Origin: JAIBJN01 sp963775505
Lineage (GTDB): Bacteria; Actinomycetota; Thermoleophilia; Gaiellales; Gaiellaceae
DNA: 64,000 nucleotides
Assembly: GCA_963775505.1 (NCBI GenBank)
Contig: CAVZIL010000009.1
Span: 1-64,000 of the forward strand
Direction: 5' to 3'
In this document: piece after piece, positions 50,074 to 56,948 of the stretch
How the letters are laid out: every line of letters starts with the position of its first letter
Numbering within the stretch: the stretch's first letter is position 1
Notes under the pieces: model-generated
The model's database searches: none
The model's input: the letters and a program-made list of their open reading frames with translations, nothing else
What the model was told of the DNA's origin: nothing
Made by a program: the position numbers and the translations under genes

Positions 50074-50846
50074 CAGCGGCGCAACCGAATCGCGTTCAGA
50101 TCGTCCGCGACGATCTGCTCGGCACGCGCCGCGACATCGTCGACGTCGTCGTGCTCCGCGTGGAGATAGCGACCCGAAAGCGCATCGAGCCGGCCGGAGG
50201 CGAGCGCGCGCACGAGACGGGGCGCGAGCTCCGGCGGCGTCCAGGGCGCGTCGTCGCCGAAGGTGTCGCCGATCAGCTCGGTGCGCACGAGGCCCGGGCT
50301 GATCGAAAAGACGGGGATGCCGTGCGGCTCGAGCTGGGTCGCGAGCGTCTCGCTGAAGCGGTGCACGGCGGCCTTGCTCGCGCTGTAGGCGGTCGAGCGG
50401 CTGCCGGGGAGGTACGCGGCGCCGCTGGCGACGTTGACGATGCGGCCGCGGCCGCGCGCGATCATTCCCGGGATCGCCGCGCGGCAGCACAAATAGACCC
50501 CGAGCACGTTGACCTCGAGGACGTGCCACCACTCCTCGGGCTCGAGCTCCCACGCGGACTCTTCCCAGAGCGCGATTCCCGCGTTGTTGACGAGGAGGTC
50601 GAGAGGGCCGAGCTCCTCCTCGGTTCGGGAGACCATCCGCTCGACGTCTCCGCGGTCGGAGACGTCGGCCTGGATCGCCAGGCCGCCGGTCTCGGCAGCT
50701 GTCGTCTCCACCTGCTCCAGCGTCCGCGCGGCGGCGGCCACGCGCGCGCCCGCGGCGGTCAGTTCGAGCGCTATTCCACGGCCGATGCCGCGCCCGCCGC
50801 CCGTGACGAGCGCGACCTGCCCGGCGAGCTCCGCGTCGGAGGCCAT
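50073..50846 (-). CDS. Short-chain dehydrogenase/reductase
   Basis: 257-residue SDR: VALVTGGGRGIGRGIALELT (TGxxxGIG), AARTLEQVE, LLVNNAGIALWEESAWELE (NNAG), VNVASGAAYLPGS, catalytic S-Y-K in STAYSASKAAVHRFSE, SISPGLVRTEL. Substrate unknown. ATG at 50846 with a TAGGAT box 9 bases upstream. Operon with the ROK kinase; divergent from rpiA. Confidence 0.93.
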   Translation of the reverse strand: MASDAELAGQVALVTGGGRGIGRGIALELTAAGARVAAAARTLEQVETTAAETGGLAIQADVSDRGDVERMVSRTEEELGPLDLLVNNAGIALWEESAWELEPEEWWHVLEVNVLGVYLCCRAAIPGMIARGRGRIVNVASGAAYLPGSRSTAYSASKAAVHRFSETLATQLEPHGIPVFSISPGLVRTELIGDTFGDDAPWTPPELAPRLVRALASGRLDALSGRYLHAEHDDVDDVAARAEQIVADDLNAIRLRR

Positions 50847-50855
50847 CCTGCGGGG

Positions 50856-50865
50856 ATCCTACGCT
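50856..50865. promoter_or_regulatory. Overlapping divergent -10 boxes of SDR and rpiA
   Basis: Minus strand TAGGAT (50861-50856), 9 bases from the SDR ATG. Plus strand TACGCT (50860-50865), 7 bases from ATG 50873, the presumed original rpiA start now separated from the gene by element B2. Confidence 0.5.
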
Positions 50866-50873
50866 GCCCGGGA

Positions 50874-51016
50874 TGAGCGTCACTCGCCTATGGCTCGTTC
50901 CCGTGGGGGAAACCGTGTTTCCCCACGGGCCCCCTTCTTTGAGCAGTGAGGGAACCTCCCGGTTCCCTCACACACCCTCCCCACGCTCAACGGCACGGAG
51001 CGTGCCCTTGAGCGTC
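50874..51016 (+). repeat. Three-hairpin element family B, copy B2, with 8-base direct repeats
   Basis: TGAGCGTC at 50874-50881 and 51009-51016 flank a 127-base insert at the start of rpiA. Hairpin 1 at 50900-50929 (one bulged G), hairpin 2 at 50946-50971 (identical to B1 and B3), hairpin 3 GCTCAACGGCAC-GGAGC-GTGCCCTTGAGC (50985-51013, one C-C mismatch). The original leaderless ATG (50873) is left of the insert. Confidence 0.85.
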
Positions 51017-51646
51017 GAGGACGAAAAGCGCCTCGCGGGCGAGGCCGCCGCCGCGTTGGTCGAGGACGGGATGCTCGTCGGGCTCGGCACGGGCTCCACG
51101 GTCGCCTACTTCCTCGAGGCGCTCGCGCGCCGCAGGCTCTCGCTGAGATGCGTCGCGACGTCGCTCCAGACCGAGACTGCGGCACGCGAGCTGGAGCTTG
51201 ATGTCGAGCCGTTCGATGAGCTCGAGCGCCTCGACCTGGCCGTCGACGGCGCCGACCAGGCTGCGCCGGACGGCTGGCTCGTGAAGGGCGGCGGCGCCGC
51301 GCACACGCGGGAGAAAGTCGTCGCGGCCGCCGCCGACCGCTTCGTCGTCATCGTCTCCTCGGACAAGCTCGTCCCGGCGATCCGCCCGCCGGTCCCGCTG
51401 GAGATCCTCTCGTACGGTGTACGGGCCACGCTCGCGCATGCGGCCCCGGCGGAGCTCCGCGACGTGCCTCCGAGCCCGGACGGCGGGCTCATCGCCGACC
51501 ACACGGGCCCGGTGGGCGATCCGGCGGAGCTCGCCGCCCGCCTGTCCGCGACACCCGGGGTCGTCGAGCACGGGCTCTTCCCGCCTGAGCTGGTCTCCGA
51601 GATCCTGGTCGCGCGCGGGGGGAACGTCGAGCGCCGAGCCCTGTAA
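51008..51646 (+). CDS. rpiA: Ribose-5-phosphate isomerase A
   Basis: Interconverts ribose 5-P and ribulose 5-P. About 212 residues: MLVGLGTGSTVAYFLEALAR, DVEPFDELERLDLAVDGADQ (family DGADE), LVKGGGAAHTREKVVAAAAD, FVVIVSSDKLV. Start choices: TTG 51008 (aligned with the original ATG-AGC-GTC), GTG 51002, or ATG 50873, which is still in frame across element B2 and would add a 45-residue extension. Complements rpe at 33.7 kb. Confidence 0.93.
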   Translation: MSVEDEKRLAGEAAAALVEDGMLVGLGTGSTVAYFLEALARRRLSLRCVATSLQTETAARELELDVEPFDELERLDLAVDGADQAAPDGWLVKGGGAAHTREKVVAAAADRFVVIVSSDKLVPAIRPPVPLEILSYGVRATLAHAAPAELRDVPPSPDGGLIADHTGPVGDPAELAARLSATPGVVEHGLFPPELVSEILVARGGNVERRAL

Positions 51647-51668
51647 CGCACGCGCGCCCGTGCGAGAC

Positions 51669-51674
51669 TAAGCT
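51669..51674 (+). promoter_or_regulatory. -10 box of molybdopterin oxidoreductase gene
   Basis: TAAGCT with a 6-base spacer to ATG 51681. Confidence 0.5.
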
Positions 51675-51680
51675 CGCGAC

Positions 51681-52283
51681 ATGGCCTTCGTCACCCGCGG
51701 CTTCCGCGGCCGGCGCGATGCCGGCGACGACGGGCGCATCCCGCCCGGCCAGTACGAGACCCACGACTTCCCGGTGCTCTCGGCGGGACCGACGCCGCAC
51801 ACGCCGCTCGAGAGCTGGAGCTTCACTATCTCCGAGGGCGGGGAGGAGCTCGCCCGCTGGAACTGGGAGGACTTCCGCGCGCTCTCGAGCGAGACGATCA
51901 CGCGGGACATCCACTGCGTCACCAAGTGGTCGAAGCTCGACACGACGTGGGAGGGCGTCTCCGTCGAAACGCTTCTCGACGGAATCGAGACCGACGCCGC
52001 CTACGTCACCGCTTGGTGCGACGGCGGCTACACGACGAACCTGCCGCTCGAGGACGTCACCGGCGGCAAGGCCTGGGTCGCCTTCGGCTACGAGGGCGAG
52101 CCGCTCGACCCCGAGCACGGCGGCCCCGCTCGGCTGCTCGTCCCGCACCTCTACTTCTGGAAGAGCGCCAAGTGGGTGCGGGGACTCCGGCTCATGGACG
52201 AGGACGAGCCCGGCTTCTGGGAGACGCTCGGCTACCACCTCTACGGAGACCCGTGGCGGGAGCAGCGCTACTGGGGCGACTAA
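51681..52283 (+). CDS. Sulfite-oxidase-type molybdopterin oxidoreductase
   Basis: A 200-residue Mo-cofactor enzyme of the sulfite oxidase/MsrP fold: PPGQYETHDFPVLSAGPTPH, SWSFTISEGGEELARWNWED, then the molybdenum-ligand cysteine in DIHCVTKWSKLDTTWEGVSV, WCDGGYTTNLPLED, GGPARLLVPHLYFWKSAKWV. No Tat signal, so probably cytosolic, unlike MsrP. Followed by a ferredoxin-reductase-like flavoprotein and a Zn-ribbon protein that likely form its electron supply. Stop codon adjoins the left arm of repeat A2. Confidence 0.92.
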   Translation: MAFVTRGFRGRRDAGDDGRIPPGQYETHDFPVLSAGPTPHTPLESWSFTISEGGEELARWNWEDFRALSSETITRDIHCVTKWSKLDTTWEGVSVETLLDGIETDAAYVTAWCDGGYTTNLPLEDVTGGKAWVAFGYEGEPLDPEHGGPARLLVPHLYFWKSAKWVRGLRLMDEDEPGFWETLGYHLYGDPWREQRYWGD

Positions 52284-52448
52284 GGGCTCGGCGCGGAATG
52301 ACGCACGATCCCGCCTGGCCGCGCTGGGCGGCCCGAGGCCGCGTCCTCGGTCGCGCCCATACCCCTCCTGGTATGAGCGCTCCTTGCGTCCTTGCCTCGA
52401 ACCACCCATCGCACCCAGTCGGGGGGCCATCATCCCGCTCCGAACCCT
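52283..52448. repeat. Structured repeat family A, copy A2
   Basis: Starts at the TAA of the oxidoreductase gene. Outer arms AGGGCTCGGCGCGGAATGA (52283-52301) and the segment ending CGCTCCGAACCCT (52448) pair over about 20 bases with A-C type mismatches. P2 CCCGCCTGG (52310-52318) with CCAGTCGGG (52415-52423), 8 of 9 paired. P3 CCGAGG/CCTCGG. P4 CATACC-CCTCCT-GGTATG (52358-52375), a fully compensated version of the A1 stem. Confidence 0.8.
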
Positions 52449-52464
52449 GACCCCGCTCCGTTGG

Positions 52465-53178
52465 TTGTTGGCGGAGGTCCAGGAGCTCGTCCCCGAGACT
52501 CCGCGCGTCACGAGCCTCATCCTCGACGTCCCCGGCTGGGCCGGCCACCGGCCCGGGCAGCACGTGGACGTCCGCCTGACGGCCGAGGACGGCTACCAGG
52601 CGCAGCGGAGCTACTCGATCGCCACGCCCGCCGACGGCGAGCGGATCGTGTTGACGGTGGAGGAGCTCGAGGACGGCGAGGTCTCGCCGTTTCTCACGGA
52701 GGAGCTGCGCCCCGGGGATCGCTTCGAGCTGCGCGGGCCGATCGGCGGCTACTTCGTCTGGGACGGTTCCGCCGCCGGTCCGCTCCACCTGCTTGCCGGC
52801 GGCTCCGGAGTCGTCCCGCTCATGGCGATGCTTCGGCACCGGGCCGAGACGGAGCTCGCCGTCCCCGCCACGCTGCTCTACTCGTCGCGGACGCTCGACG
52901 ACGTCATCTACCGGGAGGAGCTCGACCGGCTGGCAGCGGCCGATCCGGGGCTGCGCGTCGTGCAGACGCTCACGCGGGCGCAGCCGAAGGGGTGGGAGGG
53001 CTACGCGCGGCGCATCGACGGCGAGATGCTCGCCGAGGTCTTCGGAGAGGGCGTCGAGGCGCGTGCGTACGTCTGCGGCCCGACTCGCTTCGTCGAGGTG
53101 GCGGCCGACGGCCTGGTCGCCATAGGCTACGACCCTGGCCGCGTCCGCACCGAGCGGTTCGGCCCGAGCGGCCCCTGA
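52465..53178 (+). CDS. Ferredoxin reductase-like flavoprotein
   Basis: A 237-residue FAD/NAD(P)H oxidoreductase: SLILDVPGWAGHRPGQHVDV, AQRSYSIATPAD (FAD RxYS), FELRGPIGGYFVWDG, HLLAGGSGVVPLMAMLRHRA (NAD-binding GGxGxxP), LLYSSRTLDDVIYREEL, YVCGPTRFVEVAADGLVAIG. No 2Fe-2S domain. TTG 52465 or 52468 is the only usable start; the element A2 ends 16 bases upstream. Likely passes electrons between NAD(P)H and the molybdopterin protein. Confidence 0.9.
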   Translation: MLAEVQELVPETPRVTSLILDVPGWAGHRPGQHVDVRLTAEDGYQAQRSYSIATPADGERIVLTVEELEDGEVSPFLTEELRPGDRFELRGPIGGYFVWDGSAAGPLHLLAGGSGVVPLMAMLRHRAETELAVPATLLYSSRTLDDVIYREELDRLAAADPGLRVVQTLTRAQPKGWEGYARRIDGEMLAEVFGEGVEARAYVCGPTRFVEVAADGLVAIGYDPGRVRTERFGPSGP

Positions 53179-53179
53179 C

Positions 53180-53458
53180 ATGGAGACGGCAGACCTGAAG
53201 CTGGACGGCAACGCACTCGGAGGCGCGCTCGGCGAGGTGTTCGTCGCGGAGATCACGGTCGCCCGCTCGACGTGTGCCTCGTGCGGGGCGGTGCGCGAGA
53301 TCGGCGCGCTCGCCGTCTACGTGCAGGCGCCCGGGGCGGTCGCGCGCTGCCCGGGCTGCGACGCCGTGCTCCTGCGCGTCGTGCGCGCCGAGGGCCGCAT
53401 CTGGCTCGAGTTCCAGGGCGTCAGCTGCCTCGAGCTCGGCGCCCCCGGCGAGTACTAG
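53180..53458 (+). CDS. DUF6510-like zinc-ribbon protein
   Basis: A 92-residue protein with one zinc ribbon: RSTCASCGAVREIGALAVYV and ARCPGCDAVLLRVV. The N terminus (LKLDGNALGGALGEVF, EITVAR) and the end (RIWLEFQGVSCLEL) match a small family found beside molybdopterin oxidoreductase and ferredoxin reductase genes in actinobacteria (DUF6510). Role unknown, perhaps an assembly or electron-transfer partner. The ATG follows the upstream stop by 1 base. Stop codon starts repeat A3. Confidence 0.8.
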   Translation: METADLKLDGNALGGALGEVFVAEITVARSTCASCGAVREIGALAVYVQAPGAVARCPGCDAVLLRVVRAEGRIWLEFQGVSCLELGAPGEY

Positions 53459-53624
53459 GAGGGCTTGACGGAACGCAGCCTGCGCCGCCGGGCTGCGCTG
53501 CTCGCCCCGAAGACTGCGTCCTCGGTCGCGCCCGTAGCCTCCGGCTACGAGCGCTCCCTGCGTCCTTGTTTCGGAACGACCATCGCACCCCGGCGGCGAG
53601 CGACGTCCCGCCAATCCCTCCTAG
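53455..53624. repeat. Structured repeat family A, copy A3
   Basis: Outer arms CTAGGAGGGCTTGACGG (from 53455) and CCGCCAATCCCTCCTAG (to 53624) pair at 18 of 21 positions. P2 GCCGCCGGG (53484-53492) with CCCGGCGGC (53589-53597), both arms changed relative to A1. P3 CCGAAGAC-TGC-GTCCTCGG. P4 CGTAGCC-TCC-GGCTACG (53533-53549). Begins within the stop codon of the zinc-ribbon gene. Confidence 0.85.
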
Positions 53625-53655
53625 CCCGTCCGTCCGCATCGTCAGACTTCGGAGC

Positions 53656-55824
53656 CTGTTCCTGCGAGCGGTCAAGATCCGCGGCTTCAAGTCGTTCCCG
53701 GATCCGGTCGAGGTGCGCCTCGAGCCGGGCGTCGCCGTCGTCGTGGGTCCCAACGGCTCGGGGAAGTCGAACATCGCCGACGCGATCGTCTGGGCTGCGG
53801 GAAGCCTGAGCCCGAGCGAGCTTCGAGCCGAGAAGCCCGACGACGTCCTCTACGCGGGCTCGAAGGAGCGGTCGGCTGCCGACTGGTGCGAGGTCGAGCT
53901 TGTCTTCGACAACGAGGACGGCGGCGGGCCGCTCGACGTCGCCGAGCTCTCGGTCCTGCGGCGCGCGCACCGGGAGGGCGACGGCGAGTACCTCGTCAAC
54001 CGCGCCCGGGTGCGGCGCACCGACATCGTCGAGCTGCTCGCGGACATCGGCCTCGCCGGCGAGCGGCACTCGATCATCTCCCAGGGCCGAGTCGAGGAGA
54101 TCCTCGTCTCGAAGCCCGAGGAGCGGCGGGCCCTCGTCGAGGAGGCGGCCGGGCTCGGGAAGTTCAAGCGCCGGCGCCACCGGGCCGAGCTCAAGCTCGC
54201 CCGCGTCCAGGTGCAGGTGGAGCGTGCCCGCGACCTGGAGGACGAGGTGCGAAAGCGCCTGCGGCCGTTGGCGCTGCAGGCGAGCGCCGCGGATCGCGCG
54301 CAGAAGCTCGGAGTCGACATCGACAAGCTGAAGGCGCGCCTCGCCGCCGCCGAGCTGGAGGCGATCGACGCGCGCCTGGCCGAGGTCGACGAGCGCCTGG
54401 CGGAGGTCGGCCAGGAGAAGCGGCGGCGTGACGAACGCCTCGAGGGGGTTCTCGCGGAGAGGCGCCGGGCGGAGGACGAGCTTGCGGAGGCGGCCGGCCG
54501 CCACGAGCAGGCCACCGCTGCGCTCTACCGGCTCCGGAGCGCGCTCGAACGACTGGAGCTGCGTCGCGAGCGGGCGGAGGAGACTGCCGCCGCCCTGCGC
54601 GCCGACGCGGACCGTCCAAGGCTGCCGTCCCCGCGCAGGCCCCCGAGCTACGAACGGGCACTCGCCGCCGCAGGCGCGTGGGCGCCCGAGCGCCTGGAGC
54701 TCCCGGACGCCGTGGCGCGGCTCCAGCGCGCGCAGGCCGAGCGGCGCGACGCGCTCGTCGCTCTCTCGGGCGGCGAGAGCTGGTTCGCGGCTGACTCGGC
54801 GGCTGCCGCCCCTCCGCCGGAGGGGCCGAGCCGTGAGGATCTCCTGCGGAGGCTCGCCGAGCAGGCGGAGCGGGCGGCGGCCGTCCTGCAGGACGCCGGC
54901 GCCCGTGCGGTCCGGCTGGAGGCTCCGCTCAGAGCCCGGGTCGACGCGGGCGGGAGCCGCGCCGGCGAGCTCGGCGACGAGCTGCGGCGGCTCGGAGGCC
55001 TCGAGGCAGAGCTCCGGCTGGCGGCGACCGAGGCCGCGGAGCGCATGTCAGGGGTGGGAATCGAGCGAGCGCGCCTCGAGGCCGAGCGGGAGGAGGTCCT
55101 GCGTCGCGTGCCCGAGGACGCCGAGGCCGAGGCGCTCACGGAGGAGGAGGCCGAGGAGCTGCGGGCGCAGCTGGCCAGGCTCGAGCGGCGGCGTGAGGCG
55201 CTCGGCCAGGTGAACCCGCTCGCGGCCGAGGAGCACGCCCGTGAAAAGTCGAGGCTCGAGGAGCTCACGGTTCAGCGCGAGGATCTCGAGCGGTCGCTCG
55301 CCGAGCTCGAGTCGCTCCGCGACGAGCTCGCCGAGACCGTCGAGCGGCGCTTCGAGGAGACCCTGGGCGAGGTGGAGCGCCACTTCGAGGAGGTGGCGGC
55401 GACGCTCTTCCCGGGCGGCAGCGGCCGGATCGCCCGCGTCGACGACGAGGAGGGAGGCGAGCCCGGGATCGAGATCGAGCTGCAACCTGCCGGCAAGCGG
55501 ATCACCAGGCTCTCGCTGCTCTCGGGCGGGGAGAAGGCGCTGGGGGCGATCTCGTTCCTCTTCGCCCTCTTCCTCGCGCGGCCGTGCCCGTTCTACCTCC
55601 TGGACGAGGTCGAGGCGGCTCTCGACGACGCGAACATCGGACGGTTCACGGAGCTTCTGCGCAGATTCTCGGACCGTGCGCAGTTCATCGTCGTCACCCA
55701 CCAGAAGAGGACGATCGAGGCCGCGGATATCCTCTACGGCGTGACGATGGGCGCCGACGGCATCTCGCAGGTCGTCTCGAAGCGGCTGGCGACCGCGCCG
55801 CAGGCCGAGGCTCTCAGCGCGTAG
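53656..55824 (+). CDS. smc: SMC chromosome-segregation ATPase with reduced hinge
   Basis: ABC-type ATPase partner of ScpAB. N-terminal head: AVKIRGFKSFPDPVEVRLEP, Walker A VVGPNGSGKSNIADAIVWAA, SIISQGRVEEILVSKPEERR. Two coiled coils follow. C-terminal head: signature LSLLSGGEKALGAISFLFAL (about residue 620), Walker B FYLLDEVEAALDDANI, VVTHQKRTIEAADIL. Total about 722 residues against 1150-1200 usual; the middle has only a short hinge-like piece (YERALAAAGAWAPERLELPD). No ATG/GTG/TTG is in frame near the start; CTG 53656 lies 7 bases after a CAGACT -10 box. Confidence 0.9.
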   Translation: MFLRAVKIRGFKSFPDPVEVRLEPGVAVVVGPNGSGKSNIADAIVWAAGSLSPSELRAEKPDDVLYAGSKERSAADWCEVELVFDNEDGGGPLDVAELSVLRRAHREGDGEYLVNRARVRRTDIVELLADIGLAGERHSIISQGRVEEILVSKPEERRALVEEAAGLGKFKRRRHRAELKLARVQVQVERARDLEDEVRKRLRPLALQASAADRAQKLGVDIDKLKARLAAAELEAIDARLAEVDERLAEVGQEKRRRDERLEGVLAERRRAEDELAEAAGRHEQATAALYRLRSALERLELRRERAEETAAALRADADRPRLPSPRRPPSYERALAAAGAWAPERLELPDAVARLQRAQAERRDALVALSGGESWFAADSAAAAPPPEGPSREDLLRRLAEQAERAAAVLQDAGARAVRLEAPLRARVDAGGSRAGELGDELRRLGGLEAELRLAATEAAERMSGVGIERARLEAEREEVLRRVPEDAEAEALTEEEAEELRAQLARLERRREALGQVNPLAAEEHAREKSRLEELTVQREDLERSLAELESLRDELAETVERRFEETLGEVERHFEEVAATLFPGGSGRIARVDDEEGGEPGIEIELQPAGKRITRLSLLSGGEKALGAISFLFALFLARPCPFYLLDEVEAALDDANIGRFTELLRRFSDRAQFIVVTHQKRTIEAADILYGVTMGADGISQVVSKRLATAPQAEALSA

Positions 55825-56780
55825 TGCGCACCTGGGCGGAGTTCCTCGGCGACCAGGAGAACGCCTCCCTCGCGGACGAGGAGAGCCGTCGCGGCTGGTT
55901 CGGGAGGCTGCGCGACTCGCTCAGCGCCAGCCGTCAGGCTCTGACGCGCGAGCTTCTCTTCGACCCCAGCGACGAGGAGGCCTGGGAGCGGATCGAGGAG
56001 GCGCTGATCGCGGCCGACTGCGGCGTGCCGGCCACCGTCGAGATCGTGAGGCGGCTCGAAGAGCGTGAGCCCGCGAGCCAGGCCGACCTCGTCGACGGCC
56101 TCGAGGAGGTCGTGGCCGAGCTCGTCACCGTCGAAGGACAGGGGAGGCTCGGCCTCGACGGGCGCCCGACGGTCGTCCTCGTCGTCGGCGTCAACGGCAC
56201 GGGCAAGACGACGACGATCGGCAAGCTCGCGCACCGGCTCCAGGAGTCCGGACGCTCGGTCGTGCTGGCCGCGGCGGACACCTTCCGCGCCGCGGCGGAG
56301 GAGCAGCTCGAGATCTGGGCGGAGCGGGCCGGGGCAGACTTCGTCGGCTCCCAGCGCGGCGCCGACCCCGCGGCGGTGGCCTTCGACGCCATCTCCGCGG
56401 CCGAGGCCCGCGGGCGCGACGTGGTCGTCGTCGACACGGCGGGACGCCTGCACACGCAGACGAACCTGATGGAGGAGCTCGCCAAGGTCCGGCGGGTGAT
56501 CGGGCAGCGGCTGGAAGGCGCCCCGCACGAGACGCTGCTCGTCCTCGACGCGACCACCGGCCAGAACGGCGTGCGCCAGGCCAAGCTCTTCGACGACGCG
56601 GTCGGCCTGACGGGCGTCGCCCTGACCAAGCTGGACGGGACGGCGAAGGGCGGCGTCGCGGTCGCGGTGAGCCACGAGGTCGGCCTGCCCGTGAAGCTCG
56701 TCGGCGTCGGGGAGAGCCTGGACGACCTGCAGCCGTTCGACCCCGAGGACTTCGCCCGAGCCCTGGTCGGCCGCGGCTGA
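55824..56780 (+). CDS. ftsY: Signal recognition particle receptor FtsY
   Basis: SRP receptor GTPase at the membrane. 318 residues: N domain (GRLRDSLSASRQALTRELLF), G domain with LVVGVNGTGKTTTIGKLAHR, AADTFRAAAEEQLEIWAERA, VVVDTAGRLHTQTNLMEELA, VALTKLDGTAKGGVAVAVSH, VGVGESLDDLQPFDPEDFAR. The acidic A domain is absent, as in many Gram-positives. GTG shares its first base with the last base of the smc stop codon. Confidence 0.97.
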   Translation: MRTWAEFLGDQENASLADEESRRGWFGRLRDSLSASRQALTRELLFDPSDEEAWERIEEALIAADCGVPATVEIVRRLEEREPASQADLVDGLEEVVAELVTVEGQGRLGLDGRPTVVLVVGVNGTGKTTTIGKLAHRLQESGRSVVLAAADTFRAAAEEQLEIWAERAGADFVGSQRGADPAAVAFDAISAAEARGRDVVVVDTAGRLHTQTNLMEELAKVRRVIGQRLEGAPHETLLVLDATTGQNGVRQAKLFDDAVGLTGVALTKLDGTAKGGVAVAVSHEVGLPVKLVGVGESLDDLQPFDPEDFARALVGRG

Positions 56781-56948
56781 CCCACTCTCGGCACGAATCG
56801 GCGCCCCACACGCGCGGAGTCCGACGATAGCGTTGATTCAGGGGGGCCTCGACCCCCCAGCGGATGCATCCGCCGGTGATACGGCCGTACCGCGGCCGCC
56901 CCTCGGCATGGGCTAGCGAAAACCCGCGGCTACACTTCCCGCCGGCTC
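56781..56948. other. ftsY-ffh intergenic region with palindromes
   Basis: Contains GGGGGG-CCTCGA-CCCCCC (56841-56858), the perfect palindrome GCGGATGCATCCGC (56860-56873) and CGGCCG-TACCG-CGGCCG (56882-56898), then TACACT (56931-56936), 12 bases before the ffh ATG. The first hairpin likely ends ftsY transcription. I looked for a 4.5S/SRP RNA and did not find its conserved loop. Confidence 0.5.

Noticed and set aside
56781..56948. 4.5S SRP RNA gene next to ffh
   Set aside because: The conserved GGAA tetraloop and asymmetric loop of SRP RNA are not present.
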